Shown here in pieces: positions 22,614 to 35,234 of a stretch of DNA of 64,000 nucleotides. The stretch's first letter is position 1, and each line of letters starts with the position of its first letter. The stretch comes from Trametes villosa (taxonomy: Eukaryota > Basidiomycota > Agaricomycetes > Polyporales > Polyporaceae): NCBI GenBank assembly GCA_002964805.2, contig PUDQ02000001.1, forward strand, positions 2,318,001 through 2,382,000, given 5' to 3'. The notes under the pieces are model-generated. The model ran no database searches, was not told the DNA's origin, and saw only the letters and a list, made by a program, of their open reading frames with translations. The position numbers and the translations under genes are program-made.

Positions 22614-24279
22614 ATGGATGAAGAATACGACGTACATATATCCTCTGAGGTCTCGCGAGCCGCGTCTGACGATCACGACAGGTCATCGTACTCGGCACCG
22701 GCCTGACGGAGTGTATCCTCTCCGGTCTCCTGTCCGTCGAGGGCAAGAAGGTCCTCCACATGGACAGGAATGACTACTACGGTGGTGACAGTGCCAGTCT
22801 GAACCTGACGCAGGTCAGTGCACCCACTGATCTCGCTGCGTGCGCGTGATGCCGATACGTGGTCCCTATCCAGCTCTACCGCAAGTTCAGGCCCGACCAG
22901 GCGGTCCCCGCGGAGCTCGGCCGCGACCGCGACTACGCCGTCGATCTCATCCCCAAGTTCATCATCGCCTCCGGCGAGCTCACGCGCATCCTCGTGCACA
23001 CCGACGTGACGCGCTACCTCGAGTTCAAGCAGATCGCGGGCAGCTTCGTGTACCGCGATGGAAAGATCTCCAAGGTCCCCTCGACGGAGATGGAGGCGGT
23101 GAAGAGCCCGCTCATGGGCCTGTTCGAGAAGCGGCGCGCGAAGAAGTTCTTCGAGTTTCTCCAGAGCTGGAAGGACGAGGACCCGGCGACTCACCAGGGT
23201 ACGTACCTTTCCCCTGATCGCCGGCTTGTCCGGCTTATTGACTGTTACGGCAGGGATCGACCTGGACAAGAACACGATGGCGCAGGTTTACGAGAAGTTC
23301 GGTCTCGAGCCCGGTACCCAGGACTTTATCGGCCATGCCATGGCCCTTTACCTGGATGATGAGTGAGTTACCCCACCTTACTACGCATGGACGGTCGTTC
23401 ATGTTTTGCAGCTACAAGACCAAGCCCGCACGGCCAGCATATGAGCGCATCGTGCTTTACACGTCTTCCATGGCTCGCTACGGAAAGTCGCCTTACATCT
23501 ACCCCCTTTACGGTCTCGGCGAGCTGCCCCAGGCGTTCGCGCGTCTGAGCGCCATCTACGGTGGTACCTACATGCTCGACAAGCCCATTGACGAGATCGT
23601 TACCGACGCCGACGGCAAGTTCGTCGGTGTTCGTAGCGGTAGCGAGACCGTGAAGGCCAAGCAGGTCGTCGGTGACCCCAGCTACTTCGGTGCCGGCAAG
23701 TCCGCCGACGGTGGCAAGGTCCGCGTCGTGGAGGAGGGCAAGGTTATCCGTGCCATCTGCTTCCTCAAGCACCCTATCCCCGGCACGGACGACTCCGACA
23801 GCGCGCAGATCATTATCCCCCAGAACCAGGTCGGCAGGCGAAACGGTGCGTGTTTATGACCAATCTGGTGTGGCGATTGACTCAATGGACCATACAGATA
23901 TCTACATTGCGATGGTGTCCTCGACGCACAACGTCTGCGCAAAGGACGTTTACGTCGCGATCGTCAGCACGATCGTCGAGACGGACCGGCCTGAGCAGGA
24001 GATCGCACCTGGTCTCCAGCTCCTTGGTCCCATCTACGACAAGTGGGTGTTTCGCTCATCTTATTGATGTCATCTCTAACATATTCTCCCAGGTTCATCT
24101 CGGTCTCCTCCCTATATACCCCTACGGCTTCCGGCGAGTCCGACAACATCTTCATCACCCGGTCCTACGACGCGACCTCGCACTTCGAGACTGTCGTCGA
24201 CGACGTCAACCACGTCTGGAAGAGGATGCTCGGCAAGGACCTCGTGCTCAAGAAGCGTGACGTCGAGGTCGAGGCCTAA
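22614..24279 (+). CDS. GDI1: Rab GDP-dissociation inhibitor
   Basis: Seven exons: 22614..22631, 22682..22813, 22874..23198, 23254..23362, 23412..23845, 23898..24042, 24093..24279; 449 aa, the family length. Extracts prenylated GDP-bound Rab GTPases from membranes and recycles them. The N-terminus [20 protein letters not shown] and [14 protein letters not shown] is the Rossmann-like sequence-conserved region 1. Further: [72 protein letters not shown] with GGTYMLDKP, and [19 protein letters not shown] near the C-terminus. Exon 1 encodes only six residues before a phase-0 intron. The GDI-type length and lack of the large Rab-escort insertion exclude REP/MRS6. Confidence 0.96.
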
Positions 24280-24535
24280 ACGCGCCCTCAACGTCTCGTG
24301 AACACGTCCTCACGTCTTAACGACCGCTGCCTTTCCCCGTTGGAGTTTCTTTCTTTGCTCGGATACGCCCTAGTTGAATTCATGTATAAGAAGTAGGAAG
24401 ACCATCTCATCGCTGTACTTGTCGCGCAATGCATTCGTCCGTCCATTCCATCTTGTCCGAGGCCCGAATGAATACATCGAATGGCGCGCACGGCGCGTGT
24501 CGTGTGCAGTCTATCTACAATAATTCAACGATATA

Positions 24536-27500
24536 CTAGAAGAACGCGCCCATGTCAAACTCGGGCACTTTCACGTCCTGCTTCGCAGACTTCATCAAGC
24601 TCCCAATGCCCGCCTTGCGCGCCACGAGGTCGCCCTCGTCCTTCAGCTTGAGCTCCTCCTTCGTCGCGGGCGGCGGCGATGCACCGCGCGATGGCGAGCG
24701 AGAGGGCGACGCGCGTCGCGTGGGCGGTGCGGACGTGACGTCGATGTCGATGAGGATCGAGGACTTGTGGCGGAGCGCGGGCTCGAGCGCGAAGCGCGTC
24801 GAGACGGGGCTGGGAGGGCGAAGGGCGGCGCGGCTGTCGCGCATGACTGTTGACGGCCGTTGGAAGGACCATGTGCGGACGAGGTCGAGCGCAAGAACGT
24901 GGCATCCTGGAGCGATTTGTTAGCACACATAGAGGGAAACGTAACGAGGGGGATGAGCGTACCCATCCTGCAGAACACGCGCGCGATCTGGAGGACGAAG
25001 TTGAACTCGGTCCGCCCGGAGATCTCGCTCGTGCCCTGCGCCGTCTGGAGCGTCTTCGCCTTGAGCTGCGAGAAGAGCAGCGCGAGGCTCGGGTCGTCGT
25101 AGTGCGGGTCCCCGATCTCTGCGACCGGTGCGTCCGCCGCGGACGCCATATCCTGGAGTGGTGTCTGTACGCATATAGTGAGCAATGGTCGGTCGGAACG
25201 TGAGACCTCGACTTACCACTAGAATCCGGACTGCGAGGTCCCGCCGGTGGAGCAGCCAGAACGCCCAGCTGGCAAGGTAGCGGTTTCCCTCCTTGAACGC
25301 GAGCGGGATGACGGTGTTAGTGAGGATTTCCCGGAGCACGGGGCCATCGTCTCCCCCTTCAACCACCCGCGCGAGTGCCACGGCCAGCTGCCAGTCATCG
25401 ATGTTCTTGAGGCATACGTTGACTGCGTCCTTGAGGCTACCGCCGAGCAAGAAGAATGCCGCTGCATATTCTGTTACCATAACATATCAGCGAATGCACC
25501 AAAATCATCGCAGGAAACAGTGTACCGAACCGCCGCTTGCTCAGCAGCGCGAATGCGTTCTTCAGCGCAGCAGTACGCCACCGCGGCTCTTTGAAGTCGT
25601 TGTTGAGGAACTTCAGCATCACCTGGTACTCCTTATGCCACGCCGCCTGCCTCCACAGGCCGTGTACGAGCTTGACCTTCCCCAGCGCGAAGTAGAACAA
25701 GCTACATGCGGTGGGGTCGCGCAGATCCCCCGCCATGTACTCGTTGCGTGCGACGGTCTCCATATGCGCGCGCTAGATCGCCCCTCTGAGTTAGCGAAGG
25801 ATAATGCGGAGGATATCGCGCTTAACGCTGACCATAGCGTCCGCAGAGCGCATCCACGTAAACACACCGAGTGCACGGGCGTCCGGCCAACACATCTTCC
25901 CGCCACACGCTGCCATGGACGTCGAGAGAAGCACCTCCTGGCTATCACTGTGGAACGCCCAGATCATGTCGCGGTACCGCAAGCGTTCGCGCCGCTGCAG
26001 CTGCGGTGGTGCTGCAGGGCCGGTCGAAGGCGAGGCGGGTGAGCTCGGTTCAGACGCCCGGCGGTTCAAGATGTAGAAGCTGCGCATAGAGATGAGGTAG
26101 CGCAGGCCGTTGGCGTCGAGTGCACGGCGCTGCTGCTCGATCTGCGACGTGTGAGCGGTACAGCAGTGCAGCGGCGAGATGGGAGACACACCTCAAGTGC
26201 GGTCTGGATGAGCACGAGAAGGGATGCGTTCTCGCTGGGGGTTAGATGCGGGAGAGGTTGCTCTTCGAGGCGATCTATGAGTTTCTTCACGACAGCTGGG
26301 GAGAATGGGTCGTCCTCCTCGCTGTGCTCTTAAGGTCAATGTGTGCAACGTATATTGGACGAGGGCGCGACGCACTCATCGTTCCGCTCAGGGATATCGA
26401 ACAGGAGCGAGTACTTCGGCCTGTGCTGAGCATTCGTCTATCATGCCGCGTCAGTCTGCGGACAACAGGCCAGAAATCTGGGAGACGACACTAACCGCCT
26501 TCGCCTCTTCGTCCTTCTGCAGAAACTTCTCCATCGGGAGGTTCTCCCAGTCGTGCACGTCTCGTCCAGACTCGACGTTGCGCGCGAGATTGACGATGAT
26601 GCTCTTCACCAGCTCGATCTTCTCTGCACAGACGGTCAGCAAGCCCCTCCCAATCACAGCATGCACCGTCAAACCTACCCCACAGCAAACACTGCAAGAC
26701 CATCTGGGGGTGATAGTCGTCCAGCGGGCCGTTCAGCCTCGCCACATGCTCAAACAAGCTCTCCTCCTGGCGCTTCCCTACCACTGTCTCATCCGCCGCA
26801 CCCCCACCCCTCGCCTGCCCATACATGAACAGCTGATGCCCCGCGCCCACCAGCAGCGTCCCGCGCGCGAGCCATATAGAATCGCTGATCGGGTGCGGCA
26901 CCATCGCGCCGACGTCGACGCGCCAGCACACGCCCCACCCGGGCGCGCGGTCAAAGTACGTCGCGCGCTGCTGGCAGAGCAGCTCGACGCGGTGCGCGAA
27001 CCCCACGGCGAGCAGCGACTGCCCGTCGGGCGTCGCGGCCCAGTCGAGGTCCGTGATCGCGTCGCTGAGGACCGCGCGGTACTCGAGCCCGAGCGCGAAC
27101 TCGGACTCTTTGGAGTCCCAGATTGTCAGCTCGGCGCCGTCGGGCGTGGGGACGACTGGGTGTATGCGCGTGTTAGGGGGTAAGAGGGGTAAGAGGGAAT
27201 ACGCGTACCGAGAACGGACTTCTTCGCGGAGCTGCAGCGTGCCATGGTGAGGCCCGTACGCCCGGTGCGCACCTTGCCGGTACACTTCCAAGCCACCTTC
27301 TGTCCCTCGCGCCCCCTGGTCTTCTCGGTAGCCCCATTGGCACGTCCATTCGCGCTGGTAGCAGAGTCGGGGTGAGCGCCGAGGCCTCCTTCTGGTACCC
27401 AGAATGCCAGCTCTCCGTCCTCCGACACGCTCAAGAGCACGTCGTGCGCCTGTGCCACCCCACGGGTCCCCGAGCCGTATTGTCCGACCCATGCCATCGG

Positions 27501-29591
27501 GTCCACAGGCAGGATCTTCTTGGGAGGTGTTGGGAGGGGCAGGGACGCTTCTGTGAGCACGGTAAGCGATGGCGTGGACCCGGAGATGACGGCATGGATG
27601 GTGACAACAGTGCAAGAAGCTGTCACGCCGACGAGTGTGCGGTAAGGGTCGGAGTGAGACGGCGGAGGCAGCGCGAAGAGGGAGGTGATCGAGGGGACCT
27701 GGAGGGTGGCAGGCGGAGAGGTGTGGAGGGTCAGTAGGCTGCTCGAAGATGAGTACGTGACGAAACGTCGACCTGTCAGGATTGGTTCTGAGCATCCAGA
27801 GGATCACAGCGAGACACGAAAAATGGCACAAACCCGCATCGAGGACGACGAAGTGATCCACCCGTTCGGAGCCCGCGCTCGCTGGCCACCGCCCCGTGCG
27901 CACCAACCTGCCCGTCCGCGCCCAGTCGAAGTTCCACGCCTCCCCAGAGCCGTCCGACCTGAGCGCGCCAACGCCCTCGCCATTCGGTGTCCGCATGAAC
28001 CGCACCACCTCGGCGCGGGAGTCCTCCCGCGCATCGGCGTCTGCATGTTCTGCTCCAGAGGCGACCAGACGCAGCCCGTCCGCACGCGCGTCGAAGAAAG
28101 GGAGGATTGCGAGTTCGTACGACTTCAGCGGGGGCGAGGTGATCAGTGTCAGCGATGCACGACCTGGGTTGGGGACGATATAGAGGTGGGCTGGAGGCCC
28201 GGGGAGGGCGCCAGGAGCGGTCTGTAGAAGGGTGAATTGTTTCAGGAGGGTCGGTGGACGGCGGTCGATATTCTAGCGCAATATGAGAACCTATGCGATG
28301 CACGTGAGAGGTAAGAGGCGTACAGCGATAGCCTGGACGACGAGCGAGCCATCGCCTAGGACGCGCAAGAACACGTCCCATCCTTCTTCGGTGATCTCGT
28401 GAATGCGCCGTCGTCGGCCATCCTCCTCTGCTGGTTCGGGTTGCGCAAGGACAGACTTGAGCGCAGCGTTCATGACCTCGCGATCGAGACGGAAGACGCT
28501 GGAGTTAGTCTCGCGGGAGGCCACAGAGAAGGGCAAAGAGGAGAACGTGTCAAGCGCGGAATGCAGCTGGAGATACTGGGGCGCATCGAGCACTGGAAGG
28601 AATATCCGCAGAGTCGCGTCGGTGGTGATGGTGTACAACACCGGGTCGTCTCTGAGCAGCATACATTCAGTGGCCGGACCGATATGTGCGAGTATGCACG
28701 CACCGGCTCGACGATGGAGAGTTTCGCCATATGAGGTCTGTCACTGGCCGCGGATGTGATATGGCCTGGGTTTTGCGGCCGGTGGTGGTGAGGTATATGT
28801 GGACCACATTGTCATACTAAATGCAAGGTTGGCTTGTGTTCTTGCTCCAGTCAACTCCCAACACTTACCAGGGACGTGGTGGCGATGTACATGAGGGACG
28901 GCGAGAACCGCACGCGAGACAGGGGAGGCACACTGTCCGATAGGTGATGAACGGTACATACATCGTGCTGTATCAATATGCGTACATACGTGAAGGACCA
29001 CTTCAGAGACCACGTGGGGAGGTCATTCTCTAGGATGAGAGTGTACACTGATAGAGTGGATCGCGTCCCGACCGCGAGGAGACCTGGGAAAGGTGAGGCA
29101 TTGACGGTAAACGAGAGAAGGGTAATTACCGGACGTGCAATTGAGGGCCGTAACGTGCTGATCTTCGGGAAGGAGAAGTGAAGAGTGTACTCGCCAATAG
29201 TCATTCCGAGCGCCCGAGAGGGACCATGCGACTATACGGTGGCCAAGAGATGCAACAACCTGCTCGTGTGAGGCGAGGTGTGGCGCGGGTGGGATATTGA
29301 ACGCGCGTACCAGTTTCATGCCATTCTCGACGGTCAGACACTGCACGGACTGGGCGAGGTGACGGGTAGATGGGTAGACCTCCCAGAAGGCTAGGGCGCG
29401 GACGAAGGCAAGGGTGCGCGCGTTGAGCACGACGACGGAGTCTGCAAACGGATATAGCTTTGATACGCAAGGTCAGATGCCGGGTGCGGGATGAGATGAA
29501 GAAGAGTCACCAGCAAGGTCTCGCGAGGCAGGTGAAGGAACTGCAGGCTGGAGGACGGGCAGCCGGTGTATGCTTGCGTGAGGTCGAGCAT
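24536..29591 (-). CDS. RAV1: RAVE complex subunit 1 (Rav1 / DmX-like), V-ATPase assembly
   Basis: Start ATG at 29591, stop at 24536-24538; about 18 exons and roughly 1,370 aa in my model. RAVE reassembles V1 and Vo sectors of the vacuolar/endosomal proton pump. The N-terminal half (29.6-26.7 kb) reads as WD-type propellers: SVVVLNARTLAFVRALAFWE, VVASLGHRIVAWSL, LLAVGTRSTLSVYTL, DDPVLYTITTDATLRIFLP, DGAELTIWDSKESEFALG, VGFAHRVELLCQQRATYF. The C-terminal half holds the Rav1 signature: HLTPSENASLLVLIQTAL, LDANGLRYLISMRSFYILN, ACSLFYFALGKVKLVHGLW, WRTAALKNAFALLSKRRF, AAAFFLLGGSLKDAVNVCLK and ASWAFWLLHRRDLAVRIL. It ends in a Ser/Pro/Arg-rich tail and EFDMGAFF. The junction near 26320-26375 works only with a weak donor (gtcgcg), so that exon boundary is doubtful. 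Confidence 0.9.
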
Positions 29592-29982
29592 TATGGCGGC
29601 GGAGAGGTGTAGCGTAACGAGAAGAGTGCAGCAAACGTCTAGTCTAGATTCTCTGTTGTCAGATCGATAGGCGGAGGGAGAGACTAGCGAGCCATCCCAT
29701 TCTAGAGACTCTGGCCGATGCAGCAGCTGTGGCAGGAGGTCAGGCGAAGCGGACGCGACTCCGGGGGTCTATGGGCGTCTGTGCGCACGTGGCCGCCATG
29801 CGCATGCCGGACGTCATCTCAGCGTCCTCCGCGTCCGAGCCTTGAACGCAGCTGCCCGCAGCCATCCCTCTCCTCTCCTCCCACCTCGTCCTTTGTCTCT
29901 GCTCTGCCATCTCCTATATATCCTGGATAGCCTCTCCTTCACGCCCTATCTTATTCTGCGCTGACGCCGCAATACACTCGCT
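29592..29982. promoter_or_regulatory. Divergent promoter between RAV1 and FAS1 gene, with TATA box
   Basis: 391 bp between head-to-head starts. TATATA at 29915..29920 sits 63 bp before the FAS1 ATG, after a CT-rich tract (29860-29915). The RAV1 side has no evident TATA. Confidence 0.55.
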
Positions 29983-32856
29983 ATGCGGCCCTTGGCATGC
30001 ATCCCCCTCGGCCTGCTTGCTCTCCTGCCGTATGCTGCTCCGGCACAGTTGCCTCTCTCCCAACCACCAGTACCAGCACCATCTCCGCAGACGTTCACGC
30101 TCATTGAAGCTCTAAATGCCGACCCCGACTATCTCTCCCTCCTCAAGCTCGTTCAGCGCGCGAAGCTTGTCCCTACTCTCAACAAGCTCAATGGCAGCAC
30201 CCTCTTCGCCCCTACCAACGACGCCATCAAGCGGCACATAGCCTCTAATACTCTCTGGCAACGTGCACTAGACGACGATACTCCGGAACTCGTTGATAAT
30301 CTCCACCTCCGTCTCCGCCAGGAACTATTCTACCATCTCCTCAACTATACCCTCGCCGTCCTTCCGACGGAGCAGACACCGCAACGGCACAAGACGCTAC
30401 TCTACCCCAGGGACACGACCGAACCTCCTACTCAACAGCCGCCTCCGTCTCCTCCATGGATGCCTCTACCGAATGGCACGCTAGGTGATGAGCCACAACG
30501 GCTTCGGCTCTCCTACCGGGAGGAAGCCATGTGGGCCGGAGTAGACGCGTCTGGGAACCGTGGAGTGAAGGTGGTCAAGGAACAGGTCCAGACGGCAAAT
30601 GGGTTGCTTCTGGGACTCGATGAAGTCCTCGAAATGCCTCCGGATCTAGGTACGCCCCGATTACTTTCCGCCGGGACGTTGTCCGTGTGTCCGTATGCAC
30701 TAATTCCGGACCACTGCGCAGCCACCGTCATATCCCGGCATCCCAAGCTCACGTACCTCTCCAAGCTCCTTACTCCCGAGCTCGCCAGGTTCCTGAACAG
30801 CACCCCTACGCTGACCGTGTTCCTCCCCGAGGACGATGCTTGGCAAGCACTGCCGTCTTGGGAGCGCGTATACCTGGAAAGTGACTTCGCGTCGGACGAC
30901 CTCACCCAAATCCTGAACATGCACGCCGTGATTCCGGAGGAGGTCAAATGGTCGGATTCATTCACCGACCAGGCGGTTAACTGTAGGCGTCATTGTCCGA
31001 GGGAGCGCTACACGGCCACTAACGGCTATGCGTTTAGTCACCACGATCCACGGTCGGAAGCTTGAGATTGTGCCTCTCGAGGAGAACAAGATCAAGGTGT
31101 CCGAGGCAGAGCTTATAGAACCTGACATCTACGCGTCCAATGGCGTCCTGCACACGGTCTCGTCTCTGCTCATTCCTCCTGGGGCCATACGCCATACGCC
31201 TGAGAAGTACCTACTGGGGCTGAACTGCACGGAATTTGTGTCGCTTATCCACTCCGTTAACCTGACGCATCTCATCAACGACCCGGACGCGCAATACACG
31301 ATTCTCGCCCCGCGCGACGACGTGCTGAAGTTGTTTGGCCACCATGAGCTTCCTCACCGCGGAAGCGAGGAGCTCAAGCGCGTCCTAGAGTATCACTTCA
31401 TCCCGGGAAAGTGGGCGCCAAAGAAGCTCGAGGACGGAACGCTCATCGAAACCGCTCTGGAAGAGCCTGGGCTGGCAGGGAGGCAGGTCATGACGATCGA
31501 AGTGACGGACGAGGGCAAGAAGAAGGACGACTCGAAGGCGATCAGATTCGCCGGGGCGGGCGTCATGGGCGAGCATGGTGGGACAATTTATATTCTTCTG
31601 TGGAATGCCCACTGACGAGAGCTGCAGTGGAGATCAACAACACCCTGTTCTACTTCGTCTCCCGCCCCCTGGTCCCCCCAGCAGACGTGATGGCGACCGC
31701 GCTTCCCGAGCTCGAGCTGTCCACGTTCATCGCCGGCATCTTCTCTACGAACCTGGCCGAGACGCTCAAGGCGACGCCCCGCACGACGCTCCTCATGCCG
31801 CCCAACGGCGCGTTCCGGCGCCTCGGGTTGCTTGTGAGCAACCACCTGCTTGCGTCCTCCTCCAAGGCGGACTTTGAGCGTGTCATCCGCCACCACGCGC
31901 TCGTCGAGGTCGAGTACGCGGACCCGCTCGTGAACGGCTCGCAACGCACGTTCGGTACACTCGAGGGCTCGGACCTCCACGTCGAGCGCCGCGACGGGGA
32001 CAAGACGGCGTTCTTCACGCCCAGTGGTGGTTGGGCGGACATGCAGGCTGAGTTCTACCCGCGCAACTGGCTCACGCAGACGGGCGTGATTCACGAGGTC
32101 TCGGACATCCTCATCCCGCGCTCGGTGCACCTTACGGTGGGCAAGCTCATGAAGGCGGCGAAGGGGACAACGATGACGACGATGATGGTCAAGGCCGGAC
32201 TCGGGTGGGTCCTCAACGGGACCGCGCCGCCCGAAGGTTCGCGCTGGGCGGACATGGGCCTGAAGGGCTCCGGCTGGACGCTCCTCTGCCCGACCGACGA
32301 CGCGTTCAAGCAGGTTAACCTCACCGACCTCTACGCAGACGAAGAGCGTTTGCAAGCAATCGTCGCCCAGCACCTCATCCCGACCGCGCCACCGCAGACA
32401 GGCTCCCCAGGGGGCGCGGTCTCCGTCTTCGACACGCTCGTGCACAACCGGCCGCTGCCCCTAGACGACTCCGCGACATACTCGACGCTGCAGAGCGCGG
32501 CGAGCGCATACGGGGACGTGCTCGTGCGCGTGCTTGACGGCGACGGCGGGACGGTCGTGGGCATCAAGGGCGCGCGCGGGCGCGACGGTGCGCAGGACTG
32601 GGCCCGCGTGCTCTCGTGGGGCCGCTCGACGACGGGCGCAGGCGCAGGCGGCGTCGTGCAGGTCGACCGGCTGCTCGTGCCGTACACGCCGACGTGGTAC
32701 GAGGAGTACGGCGCGCCGGTGGGCGTGGGCATCGGCGGCGTGCTGCTCATCGGGCTGTTCTTCCTGGGCGTGCGGTGGGTGTGGCGACGGGACACGACGG
32801 AGGCGACGTACGAGCCCGTCGGCGGGTTCGCGAATGACGATTCGGAGGACTCGTAG
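29983..32856 (+). CDS. Secreted/membrane protein with four fasciclin (FAS1) domains
   Basis: Exons 29983..30649, 30722..30982, 31038..31577, 31628..32856; 898 aa. A signal peptide (MRPLACIPLGLLALLPYAAPAQ) leads into four FAS1 repeats, each with the H1/H2-like boxes: STLFAPTNDAIKRHIAS, LTVFLPEDDAWQAL, YTILAPRDDVLKLF with YHFIPGKW, and WTLLCPTDDAFKQVNL, plus a divergent copy with TTLLMPPNGAFRRLG and HEVSDILIPRS. The first domain is interrupted by a Pro-rich insertion (PPTQQPPPSPPWMPLP). A C-terminal span (VGVGIGGVLLIGLFFLGV) and short acidic cytosolic tail anchor it. FAS1 proteins mediate adhesion and wall or surface interactions. Several N-glycosylation sequons (NGS, NYT, NLT) are visible. The first intron is 72 nt and in frame. 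Confidence 0.9.
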
Positions 32857-33594
32857 CGACCCGGGGCCCTCGAGTTTGGGTACGGAATGGAGGTGGGAAG
32901 AGAGAAGTGCACCCGTGTTGGATAGGGCGGGTTATTCTGTTTGCGTTATATGATACTAGAAGAAGGATTGGAACTTGGATCCGGATGTGCCGCGCTTTTG
33001 GTATATTGTAGAGTAGCTAATCGTAGGCCGTGTCCTCTGGGACAGTGTGTATTTGCTATGTTAACTTCGGACACACGAGCTCGCGCTGTGTGCGTGCTGA
33101 TAGATGCTCCCATGGAATGCGTATATGTACTGTCCAGTATGCTTCTTGCTCAGGAAGACCTTGGACGCACGGGCATCTGCGTGGTCTTTAGGGCAGGAAT
33201 CGTAGGGTGCACACCCGGGGCGATTTTGCACACGATCTGCATACAAGCTGCTCGCCGCCACCATCCCCCCCTGACGCAACTCGCTGCCTATGTGCAGGTC
33301 AGGAGCTCTTCCCTCAAGCCCGTATGACACGCTCGGAATTTGTGCGGAGGGCGTGCGGGCGTAGTGGCGTGCACAAAACCGAGGATAGCACTGCCAGTGC
33401 CTGCCTGGTCGTCGATCGGCGTCGGCTCTCCTCTCCCCCACATTCCGTTCCGCTCCATTGGCTGCTACCCCGCATTCGCGTCGCAAATCGACCGCCGCGG
33501 AGACGTTCGGTGCGGGGAACGAGCGGAAAACTGGCGGGGAGACGCGCTGAGCCCCGCTTGCGAGCCGGCGGGAGCGCAGTGAAGCAGCTACTTA
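32857..33594. other. Intergenic: FAS1 3' region and distal carrier promoter
   Basis: No gene supported. Frames at 32941-33327 (plus) and 33061-33607 (minus) have no family motif and biased composition. Confidence 0.5.
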
Positions 33595-33604
33595 TCTGAT
33601 TAGA
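33595..33604 (+). promoter_or_regulatory. TCTGATTAGA promoter motif
   Basis: TCTGATTAGA lies 204 bp before the carrier start. Its exact reverse complement occurs 122 bp upstream of ARG2 (39748..39757). Regulatory meaning is inferred from sharing between two mitochondrial-gene promoters. Confidence 0.3.
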
Positions 33605-33673
33605 CAAGGCCGTAAGCAGTCAGGACACCCTGGACAGGACGCGCGACCGCTGCGCGCGCTACTCGCGCGCCCC

Positions 33674-33680
33674 TATAAAT
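33674..33680 (+). promoter_or_regulatory. TATA box of carnitine carrier gene
   Basis: TATAAAT, 128 bp upstream of the start codon, within a GC-rich block; the clearest TATA in this promoter. Confidence 0.6.
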
Positions 33681-33807
33681 CACGCGCCATCGCGCCAAGG
33701 AGCAGGCGCAGAAGTTGCCGGACTCGTCCATATAGCGCGCCCGAGCCCTCTCCTCTGCGCTTCCACCTTCCCCCTCCTCACCCGACGCCCGACACCTTAC
33801 TGTAAGC

Positions 33808-35234
33808 ATGGTAAGTCTCCGCGACACGTAGGAGCGCGATCCTGTCGCTGACGCGAAATTCAGAGCGACGCAGCATTGGCAGAAGAGACGCAGCGGTCGT
33901 CTACCGCGGAGTCCGTGAAGTCCTTCCTCGCTGGAGGGGCTGGTGGTGTGGCTGCAGTACTTGTCGGTGAGTGCCAGCAATAGGACGTGCGTCCAACAAT
34001 TCGCTGCTCACTTGTAGCGCGCATCACTACCAGGGCACCCATTCGACTTGACGAAGACCCGCCTGCAAACCGCTGCTCCCGGCACCTACACTGGTGCAGT
34101 AGATGTCGTGAAGAAGGCGCTTGCGGTGGACGGTGTGAAAGGGTGCGCTTTGAACCTCCTGAGTTTATGCAGTGCACCCCGCTCAATGCATCCGATGTCC
34201 CAGGCTGTATCGCGGTGTGGTACCCCCATTACTCGGCGTCACGCCCATCTTCGCGCTTTCGTTCTGGGTACGTTCTGTCCGTGAAATGACTCTTAGCTCA
34301 CTGACTCTGACACCCATGCACAGGCGTACGATATGTCGAAACTGCTCATCTTCAATTTGACGCCCAACCGCACGAGCAAGGAGTTGTCGATACCTGAACT
34401 GGCCACTGCCGGTTTCCTCTCCGCTATACCCACAACACTTGTCACCGCGCCGGTAGAGCGGGCCAAGGTCCTCTTGCAGGTGTGTACCATGACTTCAGGA
34501 GCGCGTCTGGCTTGTACTGACCGCGCACTTCCCAGGTTCAAGGCCAAACCCCTGGTGGGCCGCAATACAAGGGCGTCACCGACGTAGTGAGACATTTGTA
34601 CCGCGAAGGCGGCTTGAAGAGTGTCTTCCGCGGGTCTGTCGCAACTGTCGCGAGAGATGGGCCTGGTAGTGCAGCGTGAGTCTTTACGGGTCCTTGCATG
34701 CTCTGTCACTTAATCGGCTGCCTGTAGGTATTTTGCGGCGTATGAGGTCACGAAGCGGGCGCTGACGCCGGCAGGCGCGTCCGCGTCCGATCTCAACCTC
34801 GGAGCCGTCATCGTCGCGGGCGGCACTGCGGGCGTCGCAATGTGGTCGATTGCCATCCCGCCAGATGTGGGTGCATCAGCGTACTTGTGTGGTTCACGGC
34901 GCTGACAGAACGTTGTACAGGTTATCAAGTCGCGGATTCAGTCTGCGCCGACTGGGACGTACTCGGGCTTCATGGACTGCGCGCGGAAGACGATTGCAGC
35001 GGACGGTGTTGCCGCTCTGTGGAGAGGCCTGGGGCCCGCGATGGCTCGGGTACGTGTTATTCGCTAGCAGCTGACAGGGCTCAAACTGACGCACGCTCAC
35101 CTTCAGGCATTCCCCGCCAACGCGGCGACCTTCGTACGTCCGCTCTCTTCCTCACAAGTTGTCCTCTTCCACTAACATTGCGCCCACAGCTCGGCGTGGA
35201 GGCGACGAAGAAGCTGTTGGACGGTTTCCTATGA
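33808..35234 (+). CDS. CRC1: Mitochondrial carnitine/acylcarnitine carrier
   Basis: Ten exons: 33808..33810, 33864..33966, 34034..34142, 34204..34267, 34324..34479, 34536..34675, 34728..34866, 34921..35049, 35107..35133, 35190..35234; 304 aa. SLC25-family antiporter exchanging acylcarnitine for carnitine across the inner mitochondrial membrane for beta-oxidation. Three mitochondrial-carrier repeats each show the P-x-[DE]-x-x-[KR] signature: HPFDLTKTRLQ, APVERAKVLLQ and IPPDVIKSRIQ. Other landmarks are FLAGGAGGVAAVLVG, GLYRGVVPPLLGVTPIFALS and ALWRGLGPAMARAFPANAAT. Identification as the carnitine rather than another carrier rests on the overall resemblance to CACT (SIPELATAGFLSAIPTT and QGQTPGGPQYKGVTDV). 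Exon 1 contributes only the ATG. Confidence 0.92.

Noticed and set aside
31588..32445. 285-codon minus-strand frame
   Set aside because: Antisense to FAS1 domains; composition typical of antisense GC shadow.
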